From assembly GCF_051521505.1 (NCBI RefSeq), contig NZ_CP150356.1, positions 3,038,001 to 3,102,000 on the forward strand: 64,000 nt of DNA. Direction: 5' to 3'. Positions 1 through 13,440 of this stretch are shown piece after piece. The position numbers and the translations under genes are program-made. Each line of letters begins with the position of its first letter. Position 1 is the stretch's first letter. The notes beneath the pieces were generated by a model, which saw only the letters and a program-made list of their open reading frames with translations, was not told the DNA's origin and made no database searches. The stretch comes from Sorangium sp025924095. Its GTDB lineage: Bacteria; Myxococcota_A; Polyangia; Polyangiales; Polyangiaceae.

Positions 1-1
1 C

Positions 2-1093
2 CTCGAGCAGGCGCAGCGCTTCTTGACGCCCGGGAGCATGCCGTGGGTGAGGATGGTGCCTGCGAAGATCACCGCGGACATCCACCTGGGGCGGCTGGAC
101 GAGTTCACGGCGACGGTGCGCGCCCTGCAGGCGGTCGAGCTCGCGCCGGAGGCGACCGGCGTGGCGGTGTTCGCGCTCGCGGTCGGGAGCTACTACGCGG
201 TCCAGCTGGGCGAGTTCAGGCTCGCCGAGGCGCTGACCCGGCGGGTGCGCGAGGTGGCGGAGCCGGTCGCGGAGCGGGAGCCCGCCGCGCGCGGGTGGCT
301 GCAGATCGCGCAGGCGTTCCACGAGGCGTGGCGGGACGGGGATCTGTGGACGGGGCTGTGCCTGGCCGAGGCGGCGCGCGCGAGCTTCGTGCAGGCGGGC
401 CACTGGCGCGGCTCGATCGTGTCGCAGGTGGCGATCGGGATGAGCGCCCGGCTGCTCGGCGATCTCCACCGGGCAGAGCGCGAGCTGTTCGAGACGATGT
501 CCGCGGGCGAGGAGCTCGGTCCGGTCTCGTGGCTCCGGACGTTCCTGCGCATCGAGATGCTGATCGACGGCGGCGCGCTCGACGGGGCGCGCGCCGAGAC
601 GGCGGCGATGCTGGGGATGGGGCTGGAGCGGCGCAACCCGCTGCAGCAGGGGTTCGCGCGCTGGGCGCTCGCGAGCCTGCTCCGCAGCGAGGGAGATCTG
701 GAGGCGGCGGAGCGCGAGGCGCTGACAGCGATCGATCTCCTCGCGTTTCTGCCGCTGGAGCAGGTGGGCGCGCGGGCGCTCCTTTCCTCGATCCAGCTGG
801 CCGCGGGCCGCGTCGCGGACGCGCTCGCCACGGCGAAGGAGGTCGTGGCGGCGCACGAGCGCTGGGGCGCGCCCGGGTACAAGAGCACGTTCGCTCACCT
901 CGTCCATGCGGAGGCGCTCCACGCGGCGGGCGACCGCGAGGGCGCGTCCGCGGTCATCGCCGGCGCGCGCGAGCGGCTGCTCGCGCGGGCAGAGAAGCTG
1001 CCGGCGGCGCACCGCCGGAGCTTCCTCGGCGAGATCCCCGAGAACGCGCGCGTGCTCGAGCTCTCGCGGCAGTGGCTGCGCGCCGCGAGCTGA
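2..1093 (+). CDS. C-terminal part of a large helical-repeat (TPR-like) regulator, 5' truncated
   Basis: The reading frame is open from the left edge, so only the last 363 residues of a larger protein are seen. An internal TTG at 23 is unlikely to be the start because the frame continues upstream without a stop. The visible part is Ala/Leu/Arg-rich and made of antiparallel helical pairs of about 35-40 residues, for example around GDLEAAEREAL and ALHAAGDREGA, which is typical of TPR-like repeats. Large myxobacterial proteins with a Ser/Thr kinase domain, an AAA ATPase and C-terminal TPRs often end in this way, so this may be the tail of such a regulator. That assignment is inference because no kinase or ATPase motif lies inside the window. 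The gene ends 38 bases before the next one on the same strand. Confidence 0.75.
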   Translation, partial: LEQAQRFLTPGSMPWVRMVPAKITADIHLGRLDEFTATVRALQAVELAPEATGVAVFALAVGSYYAVQLGEFRLAEALTRRVREVAEPVAEREPAARGWLQIAQAFHEAWRDGDLWTGLCLAEAARASFVQAGHWRGSIVSQVAIGMSARLLGDLHRAERELFETMSAGEELGPVSWLRTFLRIEMLIDGGALDGARAETAAMLGMGLERRNPLQQGFARWALASLLRSEGDLEAAEREALTAIDLLAFLPLEQVGARALLSSIQLAAGRVADALATAKEVVAAHERWGAPGYKSTFAHLVHAEALHAAGDREGASAVIAGARERLLARAEKLPAAHRRSFLGEIPENARVLELSRQWLRAAS

Positions 1094-1131
1094 CGCGGCA
1101 TGGCGCGCGGCCCCGCTGCTGGGATCGGCGC

Positions 1132-1881
1132 GTGGTAAAATGGCGCGTGCCTTCTTCTCTCTCGGTTATCCCGGTGCGCGCCTCGCGGCGCCATCCCGCC
1201 GCGGCGGGAGCTCGGCTGTGGCTCTGCGGGGCGCTGGCCGGCGCGTGCGGCGCCGGGGCGATGGGCTGCGCGGAGAGCGCGCCCGCTGCGCCGGCGCGAG
1301 GGGCCCGGGCCGCCTCGACGGCGCCCGCGGCGCAGGTCGCCTCGGCGGCGCCGGCGGCGAGCTCCGCGCCCGCCGTCACCCCGCCGGCGTCTCCGCCGGT
1401 GGAGAATGAGCGACCTGGCGAGGCGTCCCCGCGTGAGCGCTGGGTCGGCACGCTGACGCTCACGAAGGGCGAACAGCCGCTCATCGCCGGGAGGATGATG
1501 TCGCGGGAGGACGCCGAGCGCTGGCTCGGCCCCGGCTGGCGAGCGCTGGAGGGGCAGCGCGTTCGCGTGATGGCGGTGCTGCGCGACCACGTCTGCGAGC
1601 CGCACGCGCAGTGCATGACGGGAGGGCGCATCCCGCTGCTCGAGCAGGTCGCGTCGATCGAGCTGTGCAGCGGCGGTGACGCCGCCGGGCGACAGGAGGT
1701 CGTCGACTGCACGCCGTCGCCTGCTCAGCTCGCGCGCTGCGAGGCCGAGTGCCGCGGCCTCAGCGACGACTGCGATCAGCGCGCCGGCGACCGCGGCGCG
1801 CTGCGCCGCTGCGGGTGCGCCAAGATCTCGTGCGAGCAGCGCTGCCGCGAGACCGGCGAGCCTCTCTTCGCGTGCAGGTGA
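1132..1881 (+). CDS. Cys-rich secreted or lipoprotein candidate, unknown function
   Basis: I do not recognise the family. The GTG start at 1132 gives 249 residues; a second in-frame GTG at 1147 is an equally possible start. The N-terminus has several Arg residues, then a short hydrophobic stretch ending in AGAMGC near residue 46, which resembles a lipoprotein cleavage site but lacks a strong residue at -3. A low-complexity Ala/Pro/Ser linker follows, as in many myxobacterial exported proteins, and then a folded part starting at RERWVGTLTLTKGEQ. The last 70 residues contain about a dozen cysteines (for example CEAECRGLSDDC and CGCAKISCEQRC), suggesting a disulfide-stabilised extracytoplasmic domain. 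It is followed by the convergent amtB. Function is not predictable from the sequence. Confidence 0.7.
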   Translation: MVKWRVPSSLSVIPVRASRRHPAAAGARLWLCGALAGACGAGAMGCAESAPAAPARGARAASTAPAAQVASAAPAASSAPAVTPPASPPVENERPGEASPRERWVGTLTLTKGEQPLIAGRMMSREDAERWLGPGWRALEGQRVRVMAVLRDHVCEPHAQCMTGGRIPLLEQVASIELCSGGDAAGRQEVVDCTPSPAQLARCEAECRGLSDDCDQRAGDRGALRRCGCAKISCEQRCRETGEPLFACR

Positions 1882-1920
1882 CGCGCTCGCGCCGCTCGAC
1901 GCCCGCGCCGGAAGGGCGGG

Positions 1921-1961
1921 GGACAAAACGGCGAAGGCCGCCCGGCTTGTGCCAGGCGGCC
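1921..1961 (-). terminator. Rho-independent terminator of amtB
   Basis: On the minus strand, 29 bases after the amtB stop, an 11-bp stem (1961-1951 with 1946-1936, one G-T pair) closes a 4-base loop. It is followed by CGCCGTTTTGT. This is the most canonical intrinsic terminator in the window. Confidence 0.8.
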
Positions 1962-1989
1962 CTCGCGGGCGCGCTTCCGCTGCGCTGGA

Positions 1990-3300
1990 TCAGGCGCCTT
2001 CGCGCGCGAGGACCGGCGACCCAGAGGGCACGGGGGAGGCCGGCGGCGTCGACTCCACGGCGTGGGCGCCGCCCTCGCCGAGCGAGTAGGCCTCCTCGCC
2101 GTGGAGGGCGCCGTCGAGGCCCTCGTCTTCCGTCTCGTCGTTGACCCGGAAGCCCATCACCGCGTTGATGCCCTTCACGAGCACGAAGGTGACCACCGCC
2201 GCGTACGCTGCCGCGACCCCGACCGCGATCGCCTGCTCGACGAGCAGCGCCGAGTTACCCTTGATGAGGCCGTCCTGGCCGGCCGAATTCCACACCTTGG
2301 AGGCGAACACGCCGGTGAGCAGCGCGCCGAGCAGACCGCCCACGCCGTGGATGCCGAAGGCGTCCAGGCTGTCGTCATAGCCCAGCTTGCCCTTCATCAT
2401 CACCGCGCCGTAGCACACTGCGCCTGCCGCGAGCCCGATCGCGACGGACGCCATCGGCCCGACGAAGCCCGCGGCCGGCGTGATGGCGACGAGCCCCGCC
2501 ACGAGCCCCGACGCCACGCCGAGGAGCGACGGCTTGCCGAAGCGCACGCCCTCGATGAGCGCCCAGGCGAGCGCGCCGATGGCCGCCGCGATGTGCGTGT
2601 TCACGAACGCCACCACCGCGAGCCCGTTCGCGGCGAGCGCGGAGCCGCCGTTGAAGCCGAACCAGCCGAACCACAGCATGCCGGCGCCGAGCAGCGTCAT
2701 GGTGAGGTTGTGCGGCACGATCTTGCGCGCCGGGTACCCCTTGCGCTTGCCGATCATGATCGCCATCACGAGCGCGCTCACGCCCGAGGCGAGGTGCACC
2801 ACGGTGCCGCCCGCGAAGTCGAGCGCGCCGCGCGACAGGAGCCACCCGCCCGGGTTCCACACCCAGTGACAGATGGGGCTGTAGACCACGAGCGACCACA
2901 GCAGCGTGAACACCACGTACGACGAGAACTTGATGCGTTCGGCATAGGCGCCCGAGATCAGCGCCGGCGTGATGATGGCGAACATCAGCTGGAACACCAT
3001 GAACAGGAGATGAGGCACCGTCATCCCCTCGCGCGGATCGGTGCCTACGCCGTTCAGGAACGCGTAATCGAGGCCGCCAATCAACCCGCCCTTGGATTCG
3101 GCGAACGCCATCGAGTACCCGATGGTCACCCACGCCAGGGTCACGATACCCATGGCGAAGAAGCTGTGCATGTATGTGCTGAGCGTGTTCTTGGTTCGGA
3201 CCATGCCCCCGTAAAACAGGGCCAGCGCTGGCGTCATCAGCAGTACCATTGCCGACGAGACCAGGAGCCAGGTGGTGTCCGAGGCGTTGATTTCGTTCAC
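1990..3300 (-). CDS. amtB: Ammonium transporter AmtB
   Basis: Amt/Rh-family channel protein of 436 residues that carries ammonium/ammonia across the inner membrane. The start is GTG at 3300, preceded by GGAGG seven bases upstream. About eleven hydrophobic segments are visible. Family signatures include FYGGMVRTKN near the N-terminus, the Asp-containing DFAGGTVVHLASG segment whose His is the first of the twin pore histidines, and FGIHGVGG with the second. The cytoplasmic C-terminal tail has the usual FRVNDETEDEGLD...HGEEAY region and then a Pro/Ser-rich extension of about 30 residues. No glnK/PII gene is adjacent, although amtB is usually paired with one, so the regulator must lie elsewhere. 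A 16-bp perfect palindrome about 65 bases upstream may be an operator, and a strong terminator follows the gene. Confidence 0.97.
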   Translation of the reverse strand: MNEINASDTTWLLVSSAMVLLMTPALALFYGGMVRTKNTLSTYMHSFFAMGIVTLAWVTIGYSMAFAESKGGLIGGLDYAFLNGVGTDPREGMTVPHLLFMVFQLMFAIITPALISGAYAERIKFSSYVVFTLLWSLVVYSPICHWVWNPGGWLLSRGALDFAGGTVVHLASGVSALVMAIMIGKRKGYPARKIVPHNLTMTLLGAGMLWFGWFGFNGGSALAANGLAVVAFVNTHIAAAIGALAWALIEGVRFGKPSLLGVASGLVAGLVAITPAAGFVGPMASVAIGLAAGAVCYGAVMMKGKLGYDDSLDAFGIHGVGGLLGALLTGVFASKVWNSAGQDGLIKGNSALLVEQAIAVGVAAAYAAVVTFVLVKGINAVMGFRVNDETEDEGLDGALHGEEAYSLGEGGAHAVESTPPASPVPSGSPVLAREGA

Positions 3301-3365
3301 TGGTGGCCTCCTCGACGGCGAAGGTAAGAGAGGCCAGTTTTCCGGAATGTTTCGGCGGCATGTAC

Positions 3366-3381
3366 TTCACGAGCTCGTGAA
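3366..3381. promoter_or_regulatory. Perfect 16-bp palindrome upstream of amtB
   Basis: TTCACGAGCTCGTGAA is a perfect palindrome centred about 73 bases upstream of the amtB GTG. Its length and place fit a dimeric repressor or activator site. No known consensus was matched, so the bound factor is unknown. Confidence 0.45.
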
Positions 3382-3536
3382 ATGCGCCACCGCGACGCAG
3401 CGAGTCAGTCTGCGTGGGCTCCCCAACCGCCCGCGCGCGGGGCGGACTGGGACTTACAGCGGGTCAATGGATTTGCAGCGATGCCGCACGTCGGCGAGGG
3501 CCGCGAGCGTCAGTTCCGGGCAGCTCGGCTCAGCGC

Positions 3537-5189
3537 TCAACCACGCCCGCTCGCCTGGATGCTCTCCCGCACCCGATCGAGCGCCGCCCGCACCTCGGGA
3601 TCCTGATCCATCGCCGCCGGCGCCGCCGGCAACCGCAGCGACCAGTTCTCCGGCCCCACGGTCCCCGGTGTGTTGATCCGCTCGCGCGTCCCGAGCACGT
3701 CCTGCACGAGCAGCAGCACGAGCTCGCTCTTCGACCCGTGGATGAGGTCGAGCAGCGCGCGGTGCGTCTCCTTCGTGAACTCCCGCCCTAGCTCCTGCCG
3801 CCGCGGCGAGAGCTGCGGCAGATCGAGCACCCCAGCGCGCTCCCGGTCGTCCCGCGACTCCCACCACGCCACCACCGAGTCGGTGTCGTGCGTCCCGAAG
3901 CACGCGACCGAGAGCGCCGGATACTCCGCCGGATTGCGGAACGACACGTCGTCCTTCTCCCAGATCAGCACCTTGTAGCCCGGCACGCCGAGCTCGGTCA
4001 GCGACGCCCGGACCCACGGCGGCACCGCGCCGAGATCCTCCGCCACGAGCTGCGCCCCGGTCTCCGCCGCCCCCTCGATCATCGCCCGCACCACGCGCTC
4101 GCCGTGCTCGCGCTGCTCCGGCTCCTCCGCCGGATCGAACGTCGCCCTGGGCCGCTCGCCCCCCTGGCCCTGGCTCCCGCGCTCCGGGAAGATGTACGTC
4201 CGGTAGAAGCCGACCAGGTGATCGATCCGGAACCGGTCGCAGAGCAGCCCGGTGTAGCGGCAGCGCCGCCTCAGCCACGCGAAGTCGGTCTCGCGCATCC
4301 GGGCCCAGAAATACGGCGGAAGCCCCCAGTTTTGGCCCTCCGTGTCGAACTGGTCGGGCGGGGCGCCGACCGACCTGTCGTGCCGGAACTCGCCCTGATG
4401 CGCCCACACGTCGGCGCTGTCGCGCGCCACCATGAACGGGAGATCGCCCATGATCTCGACCCCCTTGTCCCGGAGATCCGCGCGCGCCGCCTCCCACTGC
4501 GCGTGCGCGAGCCACTGGACGTACTCGTAATAGAGGATGTCCCGCGCGCGCTCCTGCCGCAGCTTCTCGAGCGCCTCCGGCCTCCGCTCGCGGATCTCCT
4601 CGGGCCAGTCCCACCACGCGATGCCGTCGAAGCCGTCCTTGAACGCGCGGAACTGCGCGTAGTCGGGCAGCCAGTCCGACTGCCGCTTCACGAACGCGGC
4701 CAGCTCGGCCGCGCGCGGCGTCCGCTTCGCGTGGTGCTCCCGCTCGAACCTGTCGAAGGCGAAGCGCAGCGCCCGCCCCTTCACGCGGCGCACGAGATCA
4801 TAGTCGACGCGCGCGCTCGTCCTCGCGCGATCGAGCGCCGCCATGTCGTCGCCGAGCGCCTCGCCGTGGAGCTCCGCCGGGAGCTCGGGCACGGCCGAGA
4901 GCGAGATGAACATCGGATCGATGCCGAACGCGGAGAGCGCCATGTACGGCGACGTCTCGCCGCCCGCCACCTCGCCGAGCGGCAAGAGCTGCACGAGGCG
5001 GAGCCCCGCGGCGCGCATCCACGCGGCGAACTCGGGGAGATCACCGATCTCGCCGATGCCCCACGAGCGATCGCTGCGCAGCGAGAAGAGCGGCACCGTC
5101 ACGCCGGAGATGCGGCGGCGCGCGCCGGAGGGAGGTGGCGAGCTCGGGGACGAGCCCTGGGACTGATGTTCGGCAGAGGGGGAAGACAT
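3537..5189 (-). CDS. malQ: 4-alpha-glucanotransferase (amylomaltase), GH77
   Basis: MalQ transfers alpha-1,4-glucan segments between maltodextrins, releasing glucose and building longer chains. The 550-residue protein has the GH77 barrel: SWGIGEIGDL near the start, the substrate-loop region SPYMALSAFGIDPMFI, the nucleophile region FRIDHLVGFYR (Asp about 323), the acid/base in VAEDLG (Glu about 384) and the third acidic residue in FGTHDTDS. The first 27 residues are Ser/Pro-rich and disordered-looking. Length is normal for the short bacterial form. It diverges from glgX across 294 bases, which must hold both promoters. With glgX, treY and treZ it forms a maltodextrin/trehalose island. A convergent small sequence downstream holds nothing recognisable. 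Confidence 0.96.
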   Translation of the reverse strand: MSSPSAEHQSQGSSPSSPPPSGARRRISGVTVPLFSLRSDRSWGIGEIGDLPEFAAWMRAAGLRLVQLLPLGEVAGGETSPYMALSAFGIDPMFISLSAVPELPAELHGEALGDDMAALDRARTSARVDYDLVRRVKGRALRFAFDRFEREHHAKRTPRAAELAAFVKRQSDWLPDYAQFRAFKDGFDGIAWWDWPEEIRERRPEALEKLRQERARDILYYEYVQWLAHAQWEAARADLRDKGVEIMGDLPFMVARDSADVWAHQGEFRHDRSVGAPPDQFDTEGQNWGLPPYFWARMRETDFAWLRRRCRYTGLLCDRFRIDHLVGFYRTYIFPERGSQGQGGERPRATFDPAEEPEQREHGERVVRAMIEGAAETGAQLVAEDLGAVPPWVRASLTELGVPGYKVLIWEKDDVSFRNPAEYPALSVACFGTHDTDSVVAWWESRDDRERAGVLDLPQLSPRRQELGREFTKETHRALLDLIHGSKSELVLLLVQDVLGTRERINTPGTVGPENWSLRLPAAPAAMDQDPEVRAALDRVRESIQASGRG

Positions 5190-5483
5190 GGGCGTTTTTC
5201 GCTTGGCTCCAGGCGTTCGGGGCGGAGTCTATCCCGGGTCGCGCGCTTGGCGATGCTCCTTCTGCTCCGTCGAGCCGCCCCGCCGCCGCCGCGTCGTTGC
5301 CTTCCCGCGGGCGGCTCCGCGCCGGGCCGGGCAGCGCGGAAGGCGGCGCCCGACCGCGGCGAGCGGGCGCCGCCTGAGGGCTGCAGGGATCCGGGCCCCG
5401 GGAGCGAAAAATCGAGCCGCGGGCGCTTGTGTCTCGACAGCGGCGCCGATTTCGCGAATAGGGCGGCTCCACAGGTTTTTCCG

Positions 5484-7832
<2,349 letters not shown>

Positions 7833-7880
7833 CACCTCCCGTCGGCTCGCCGCCCCACGACGAACGCGCGGGGCTCCATC

Positions 7881-8051
7881 TCATGCGCTGACGCGCGTCT
7901 CGTCCGAACGCGCCGCCGCCGGCGCCTCGGCTCCCGCTCCGGTCGGCCCGACGCTCAGGACCGCGCAGCCTGCGGACGCGGCCTGTTTCGCGGACTCCAG
8001 GGCTCTGCGCCGTGCGTCTGAGCGCGCGACGAATCTCCGAGCGCTGGTCAT
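7881..8051 (-). CDS. Possible small protein of 56 residues
   Basis: A short frame starts at ATG 8051 with a good Shine-Dalgarno (AGGAG, eight bases before the ATG) and ends at 7881. The peptide begins MTSARRFVARSDARRR and continues with Ala/Gly/Glu-rich sequence. No family is recognised. In such GC-rich DNA open frames are common, so the ribosome-binding site is the only positive evidence. It lies between glgX and treY on the opposite strand. Confidence 0.3.
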   Translation of the reverse strand: MTSARRFVARSDARRRALESAKQAASAGCAVLSVGPTGAGAEAPAAARSDETRVSA

Positions 8052-8371
8052 CAATGGATCTCCTGATCCGGTTGGACGAAGGCTGTCTGTCTCGCTCCGC
8101 CCGCACGGGCGGCGCCACGGCGAACCTACGGAGGACCGCGTCGACGGCGCTCGCGCTGCCCGGGCGCCGCGCCGCCCTGTCCGAGCACGGTGTACCGGGC
8201 TCAGCAGAGGTCCGGGCGGCTCCGGGCGCACCTCTGCTGCCATTCCCTATGTGCCTCGGGTTCTCCCTTCGTCGGCCGGTCCAGATCGACAGGAGCTCGC
8301 GGCAATTATGACAGATCCTCCCTGCACGACGCTTCGTTCGAAGTAGATTCTGCCCCGGAGGCACTCGACGA
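8052..8371. other. Gap before treY, no gene seen
   Basis: Upstream region of treY. Near its end there is a short inverted repeat CTTCG-TT-CGAAG (8332-8343) and an AT-richer patch at about 8303-8310 that could belong to the treY promoter. GGAGG lies 11 bases before the treY ATG. Nothing else could be supported. Confidence 0.4.
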
Positions 8372-11300
8372 ATGACGGAAGCGCCGGACGATCGGAATCA
8401 AAAGGTGAGCAGCCAGCCAGACGGCGCAGCGCAGCAGGCGGCGCGGCTCGTCGCGGCGGCGTGCGAGGGCGTGGCGCCGCGGCTGCCGCGCGCCACGTAC
8501 CGCGTGCAGCTCAACAAGGATTTCACCTTCGAGCAGGCGCGGCGCGTGGTCGCCTACCTCGACGCGCTCGGCGTCAGCGATCTCTACTCGTCGCCCTTCT
8601 TCAAGGCGCCTCCGGAGAGCCTGCACGGCTACGACCTCGTCGATCACAACGCGCTGAACCCCGCGATCGGCGGCCGCGACGACCTCGATCGGCTCACGGG
8701 CGAGCTCGCGGCGCACGGCATGGGCTTCCTCCTCGACTTCGTGCCCAACCACATGGGCGTCGGCACCTCCGACAACGCCTGGTGGAACGACGTGCTCCAG
8801 AACGGCCCGAGCTCGCTCTACGCGCCGTTCTTCGACATCGACTGGGCGCCGCTCAAGACGGAGCTCAAGCACAAGGTGCTGCTCCCTGTGCTCGGCGACC
8901 ACTACGGGCGCGTGCTCGAGCGCGGCGAGCTCAAGATCGAGTTCGACAACGGCGCGTTCGTCCTCCGGTACTTCGATCACGTCTTCCCGGTGAACCCGCG
9001 GACGTACGGGATGATCATCGGGCCGCTCGTGCCCGGGCTCGTCGCCGCGCTCGGCGAGGAGAACGACGCGCTGCTCGAGCTGCAGAGCATCATCACAGGG
9101 CTCCGCAACATGCCGCCGCGGACCGAGACGCAGCGGGCCAAGGTGATCGAGCGGCGTCGGGAGAAGGAGATCCTCAGGCGGCGGCTCGCGGCCCTCGTCT
9201 CGGACTCGCCCGACGTCGCGTCGGCGGTGGCGGAGGGGGTCGCGCGCATCAACGGCAAGGTGGGCGATCCGCCGAGCTTCGACCTGATCGAGGCGCTGCT
9301 CGAGGAGCAGGCCTACCGGCTCAGCTACTGGCGCACCGCGGCCGAGGAGATCAACTACCGGCGGTTCTTCGACATCAACGAGCTCGCGGCGATCAGGATG
9401 GAGCACCGGCCGGTCTTCACCGAGGCGCACCGGCTCGTCTTCGAGCTCTGCGAGCGCGGACAGGTCACGGGGCTGCGCATCGACCACCCCGACGGCCTCT
9501 GGGACCCGATCGGCTACTTCGAGGACCTGCAGCGGGGCTACCTGATCGAGCGCTGCCGCCGCCGCTTCCTCGCCGAGGCCGAGGCCGAGGCCGAGGCCGA
9601 GCCGCGGAGCCGTGAGGACGCGCGCAGCCGCCCGCCGGCCGCCGCCCGCTTCGCCAAGCTGGAGCCGGCGATCCGCGCGGCCATCGACGAGCGCGCGGGC
9701 GCCGGGGGGGCGCACGCCCCGCGCGGCGCGTCGATCGCGCGGCCGATGTACGTCGTCGTCGAGAAGATCCTCGCCCGCGGCGAGACGCTGCCCGAGGCGT
9801 GGCCCGTCCACGGGACGAGCGGCTACGAGTTCACCGCGGCGGTGGGCGAGCTCTTCGTCGACTCCTCGAGCGAGGCGCCGATGAACGCGATCTACGAGCG
9901 GTTCATCGGCGATCACCTGGAGTTCGAGGCGCTCGTCTACGAGAAGAAGAAGGTGATCCTGCGGACGGCGCTGGCGAGCGAGCTCAACGTGCTCACGCAC
10001 GCGCTGAACCGGCTCACCGAGCGCGACCGCCGCTTCCGCGACTTCACCCTGGGCTCGCTCAACGAGGCCCTGCGCGAGGTGATCGCGTGCTTCCCGGTGT
10101 ACCGCACCTACGTCAACGAGCAGACGCCGACGATCTCGGACCACGACCGGGTCGCGATCGGCCGCGCCGTCGCCCTCGCGCGCCGGCGCAACCCGACGAT
10201 GGAGGGCACGATCTTCACGTTCGTGCGCTCGGTCCTGATGCTCGATCCGGATCTCTTCCGCGAGGAGGACCGGCGCCACTTCTGCGAGTTCGTGATGAAG
10301 CTCCAGCAGCTCACCGGGCCGGTGATGGCGAAGGGGCTCGAGGACACGTCGTTCTACATCTACAACCGGCTCGTGTCGCTGAACGAGGTCGGCGGTGAGC
10401 CCGAGCGCTACGGCGCGAGCGTGCTCGCGTTCCACCGCGGCAACGTGCAGCGGCAGAAGACGTGGCCCGCCTCGATGCTCGCGACCTCGACGCACGACAC
10501 GAAGCGGAGCGAGGACGTGCGCGCGCGGATCAGCGTGCTGTCGGAGATCCCGTCCGCCTGGGAGGAGGCGCTCCACCGCGCGGCCGCCGCGGCGGCGCCG
10601 CTCAAGGCCGAGATCGAGGGCCGCCTCGCGCCGGACAGCAACGAGGAGTACCTCTTCTACCAGACGCTCCTCGGGAGCCTGCCGATCGATCCGCTGCTCG
10701 GCGCTCCCGGAGGCCCGCGCGCGCCCGAGGGCGACGCGCTCTCGTCCTACGCGGACCGGCTCGTGGATTACATGCGCAAGGCCACGAAGGAGGCGAAGGT
10801 CAACACGTCCTGGATCGACGCGCAGCCCGAGTACGACGCCGCCGTCGAGGCGTTCGTGCGCAAGGCGATCTCGTCCGCGGACGTGGTGGGCGCGCTCCTG
10901 CCGCTCGCGCGCGTGGTCGCGTACCACGGCATGTGGGGCTCGCTCTCGCAGACGCTCCTGAAGCTCACGTCGCCGGGCGTGCCCGACATCTATCAGGGCA
11001 ACGAGGTGTGGGACTTCAGCCTGGTCGACCCCGACAACCGCCGCGCGGTCGACTACCCGTCGCGCGAGGAGGCGCTCGCCGAGATCCGCGCGCGGTGGAA
11101 CGGCGGCAACGTCACGCTCGCGCGCGAGCTCTGCGCCGCGGCGCGCGACGGCCGCATCAAGCTCTTCGTCACGCACGTCGCGCTCGAGCTGCGCCGGCGG
11201 CACCCGGCGCTCTTCGGGGCCGGCGGGGACTACGCCCCGCGCGCCGTGATCGGCGACCGCGAGACGCACGTCGTCGCCTTCGCGCGCCGCGGCCAGCAGG

Positions 11301-11590
11301 ACGGGCGCTCGCTCGTCGTGGTGGCGCCCCGGTTCAGCGCGCGGCTGCTCGGCGGCGCCTGCTCCCCGCCGACGGGGAAGGCGTGGGCGGGGACGTTCGT
11401 CGACGTGGAGCCCGGCCTCTACACGGATCTCTTCACCGGCGCCGAGATCGAGGCGTCGCCGTCCGGTGCCTCGCCGCGCGACGCGGCCGCGACGTCCGAG
11501 CCGAGGGACGGCGCGGTGCTCCCGCTCGACCGCGTGCTCTCCGATTTTCCCGTCGCCTTGCTGCTGCGGGCGACCCAGCGAGGTCAGTGA
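8372..11590 (+). CDS. treY: Maltooligosyl trehalose synthase TreY (GH13)
   Basis: TreY turns the reducing-end alpha-1,4 bond of maltooligosaccharides into an alpha,alpha-1,1 bond, making maltooligosyl trehalose for TreZ. The protein of 1072 residues opens with PRATYRVQLNKDFTFEQA, a family hallmark, then LYSSPFFKAPPESLHGYD, FVPNHMGVG, LRIDHPDGLWDP (nucleophile region), VVVEKIL (acid/base Glu) and STHDTKRSEDVRAR, and ends with SPGVPDIYQGNE and VDPDNRR. Most TreY proteins are 700-900 residues. The extra length here includes a Glu/Ala-rich insertion (encoded by a GCCGAG repeat) and a Gly/Ala linker just before the acid/base Glu, plus a longer C-terminus. treZ starts one base after its stop, so the two are translationally linked. 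Confidence 0.96.
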   Translation: MTEAPDDRNQKVSSQPDGAAQQAARLVAAACEGVAPRLPRATYRVQLNKDFTFEQARRVVAYLDALGVSDLYSSPFFKAPPESLHGYDLVDHNALNPAIGGRDDLDRLTGELAAHGMGFLLDFVPNHMGVGTSDNAWWNDVLQNGPSSLYAPFFDIDWAPLKTELKHKVLLPVLGDHYGRVLERGELKIEFDNGAFVLRYFDHVFPVNPRTYGMIIGPLVPGLVAALGEENDALLELQSIITGLRNMPPRTETQRAKVIERRREKEILRRRLAALVSDSPDVASAVAEGVARINGKVGDPPSFDLIEALLEEQAYRLSYWRTAAEEINYRRFFDINELAAIRMEHRPVFTEAHRLVFELCERGQVTGLRIDHPDGLWDPIGYFEDLQRGYLIERCRRRFLAEAEAEAEAEPRSREDARSRPPAAARFAKLEPAIRAAIDERAGAGGAHAPRGASIARPMYVVVEKILARGETLPEAWPVHGTSGYEFTAAVGELFVDSSSEAPMNAIYERFIGDHLEFEALVYEKKKVILRTALASELNVLTHALNRLTERDRRFRDFTLGSLNEALREVIACFPVYRTYVNEQTPTISDHDRVAIGRAVALARRRNPTMEGTIFTFVRSVLMLDPDLFREEDRRHFCEFVMKLQQLTGPVMAKGLEDTSFYIYNRLVSLNEVGGEPERYGASVLAFHRGNVQRQKTWPASMLATSTHDTKRSEDVRARISVLSEIPSAWEEALHRAAAAAAPLKAEIEGRLAPDSNEEYLFYQTLLGSLPIDPLLGAPGGPRAPEGDALSSYADRLVDYMRKATKEAKVNTSWIDAQPEYDAAVEAFVRKAISSADVVGALLPLARVVAYHGMWGSLSQTLLKLTSPGVPDIYQGNEVWDFSLVDPDNRRAVDYPSREEALAEIRARWNGGNVTLARELCAAARDGRIKLFVTHVALELRRRHPALFGAGGDYAPRAVIGDRETHVVAFARRGQQDGRSLVVVAPRFSARLLGGACSPPTGKAWAGTFVDVEPGLYTDLFTGAEIEASPSGASPRDAAATSEPRDGAVLPLDRVLSDFPVALLLRATQRGQ
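9572..9601 (+). repeat. GCCGAG hexanucleotide repeat, five units, inside treY
   Basis: Five perfect GCCGAG units encode alternating Ala-Glu in the TreY insertion. The in-frame repeat could change length by slippage without breaking the frame. Confidence 0.85.
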
Positions 11591-11591
11591 C

Positions 11592-13421
<1,830 letters not shown>

Positions 13422-13440
13422 CGGAGGCGACGGCGATCCC

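Noticed and set aside
1990..3420. Sigma-54 promoter before amtB
   Set aside because: It was looked for because of nitrogen control; no TGGCAC-N5-TTGC match was found.
3888..5483. Very long plus-strand extension of the glgX frame
   Set aside because: It is antisense to malQ, has no family similarity and reflects high GC; the GlgX N-terminus clearly starts at 5484.
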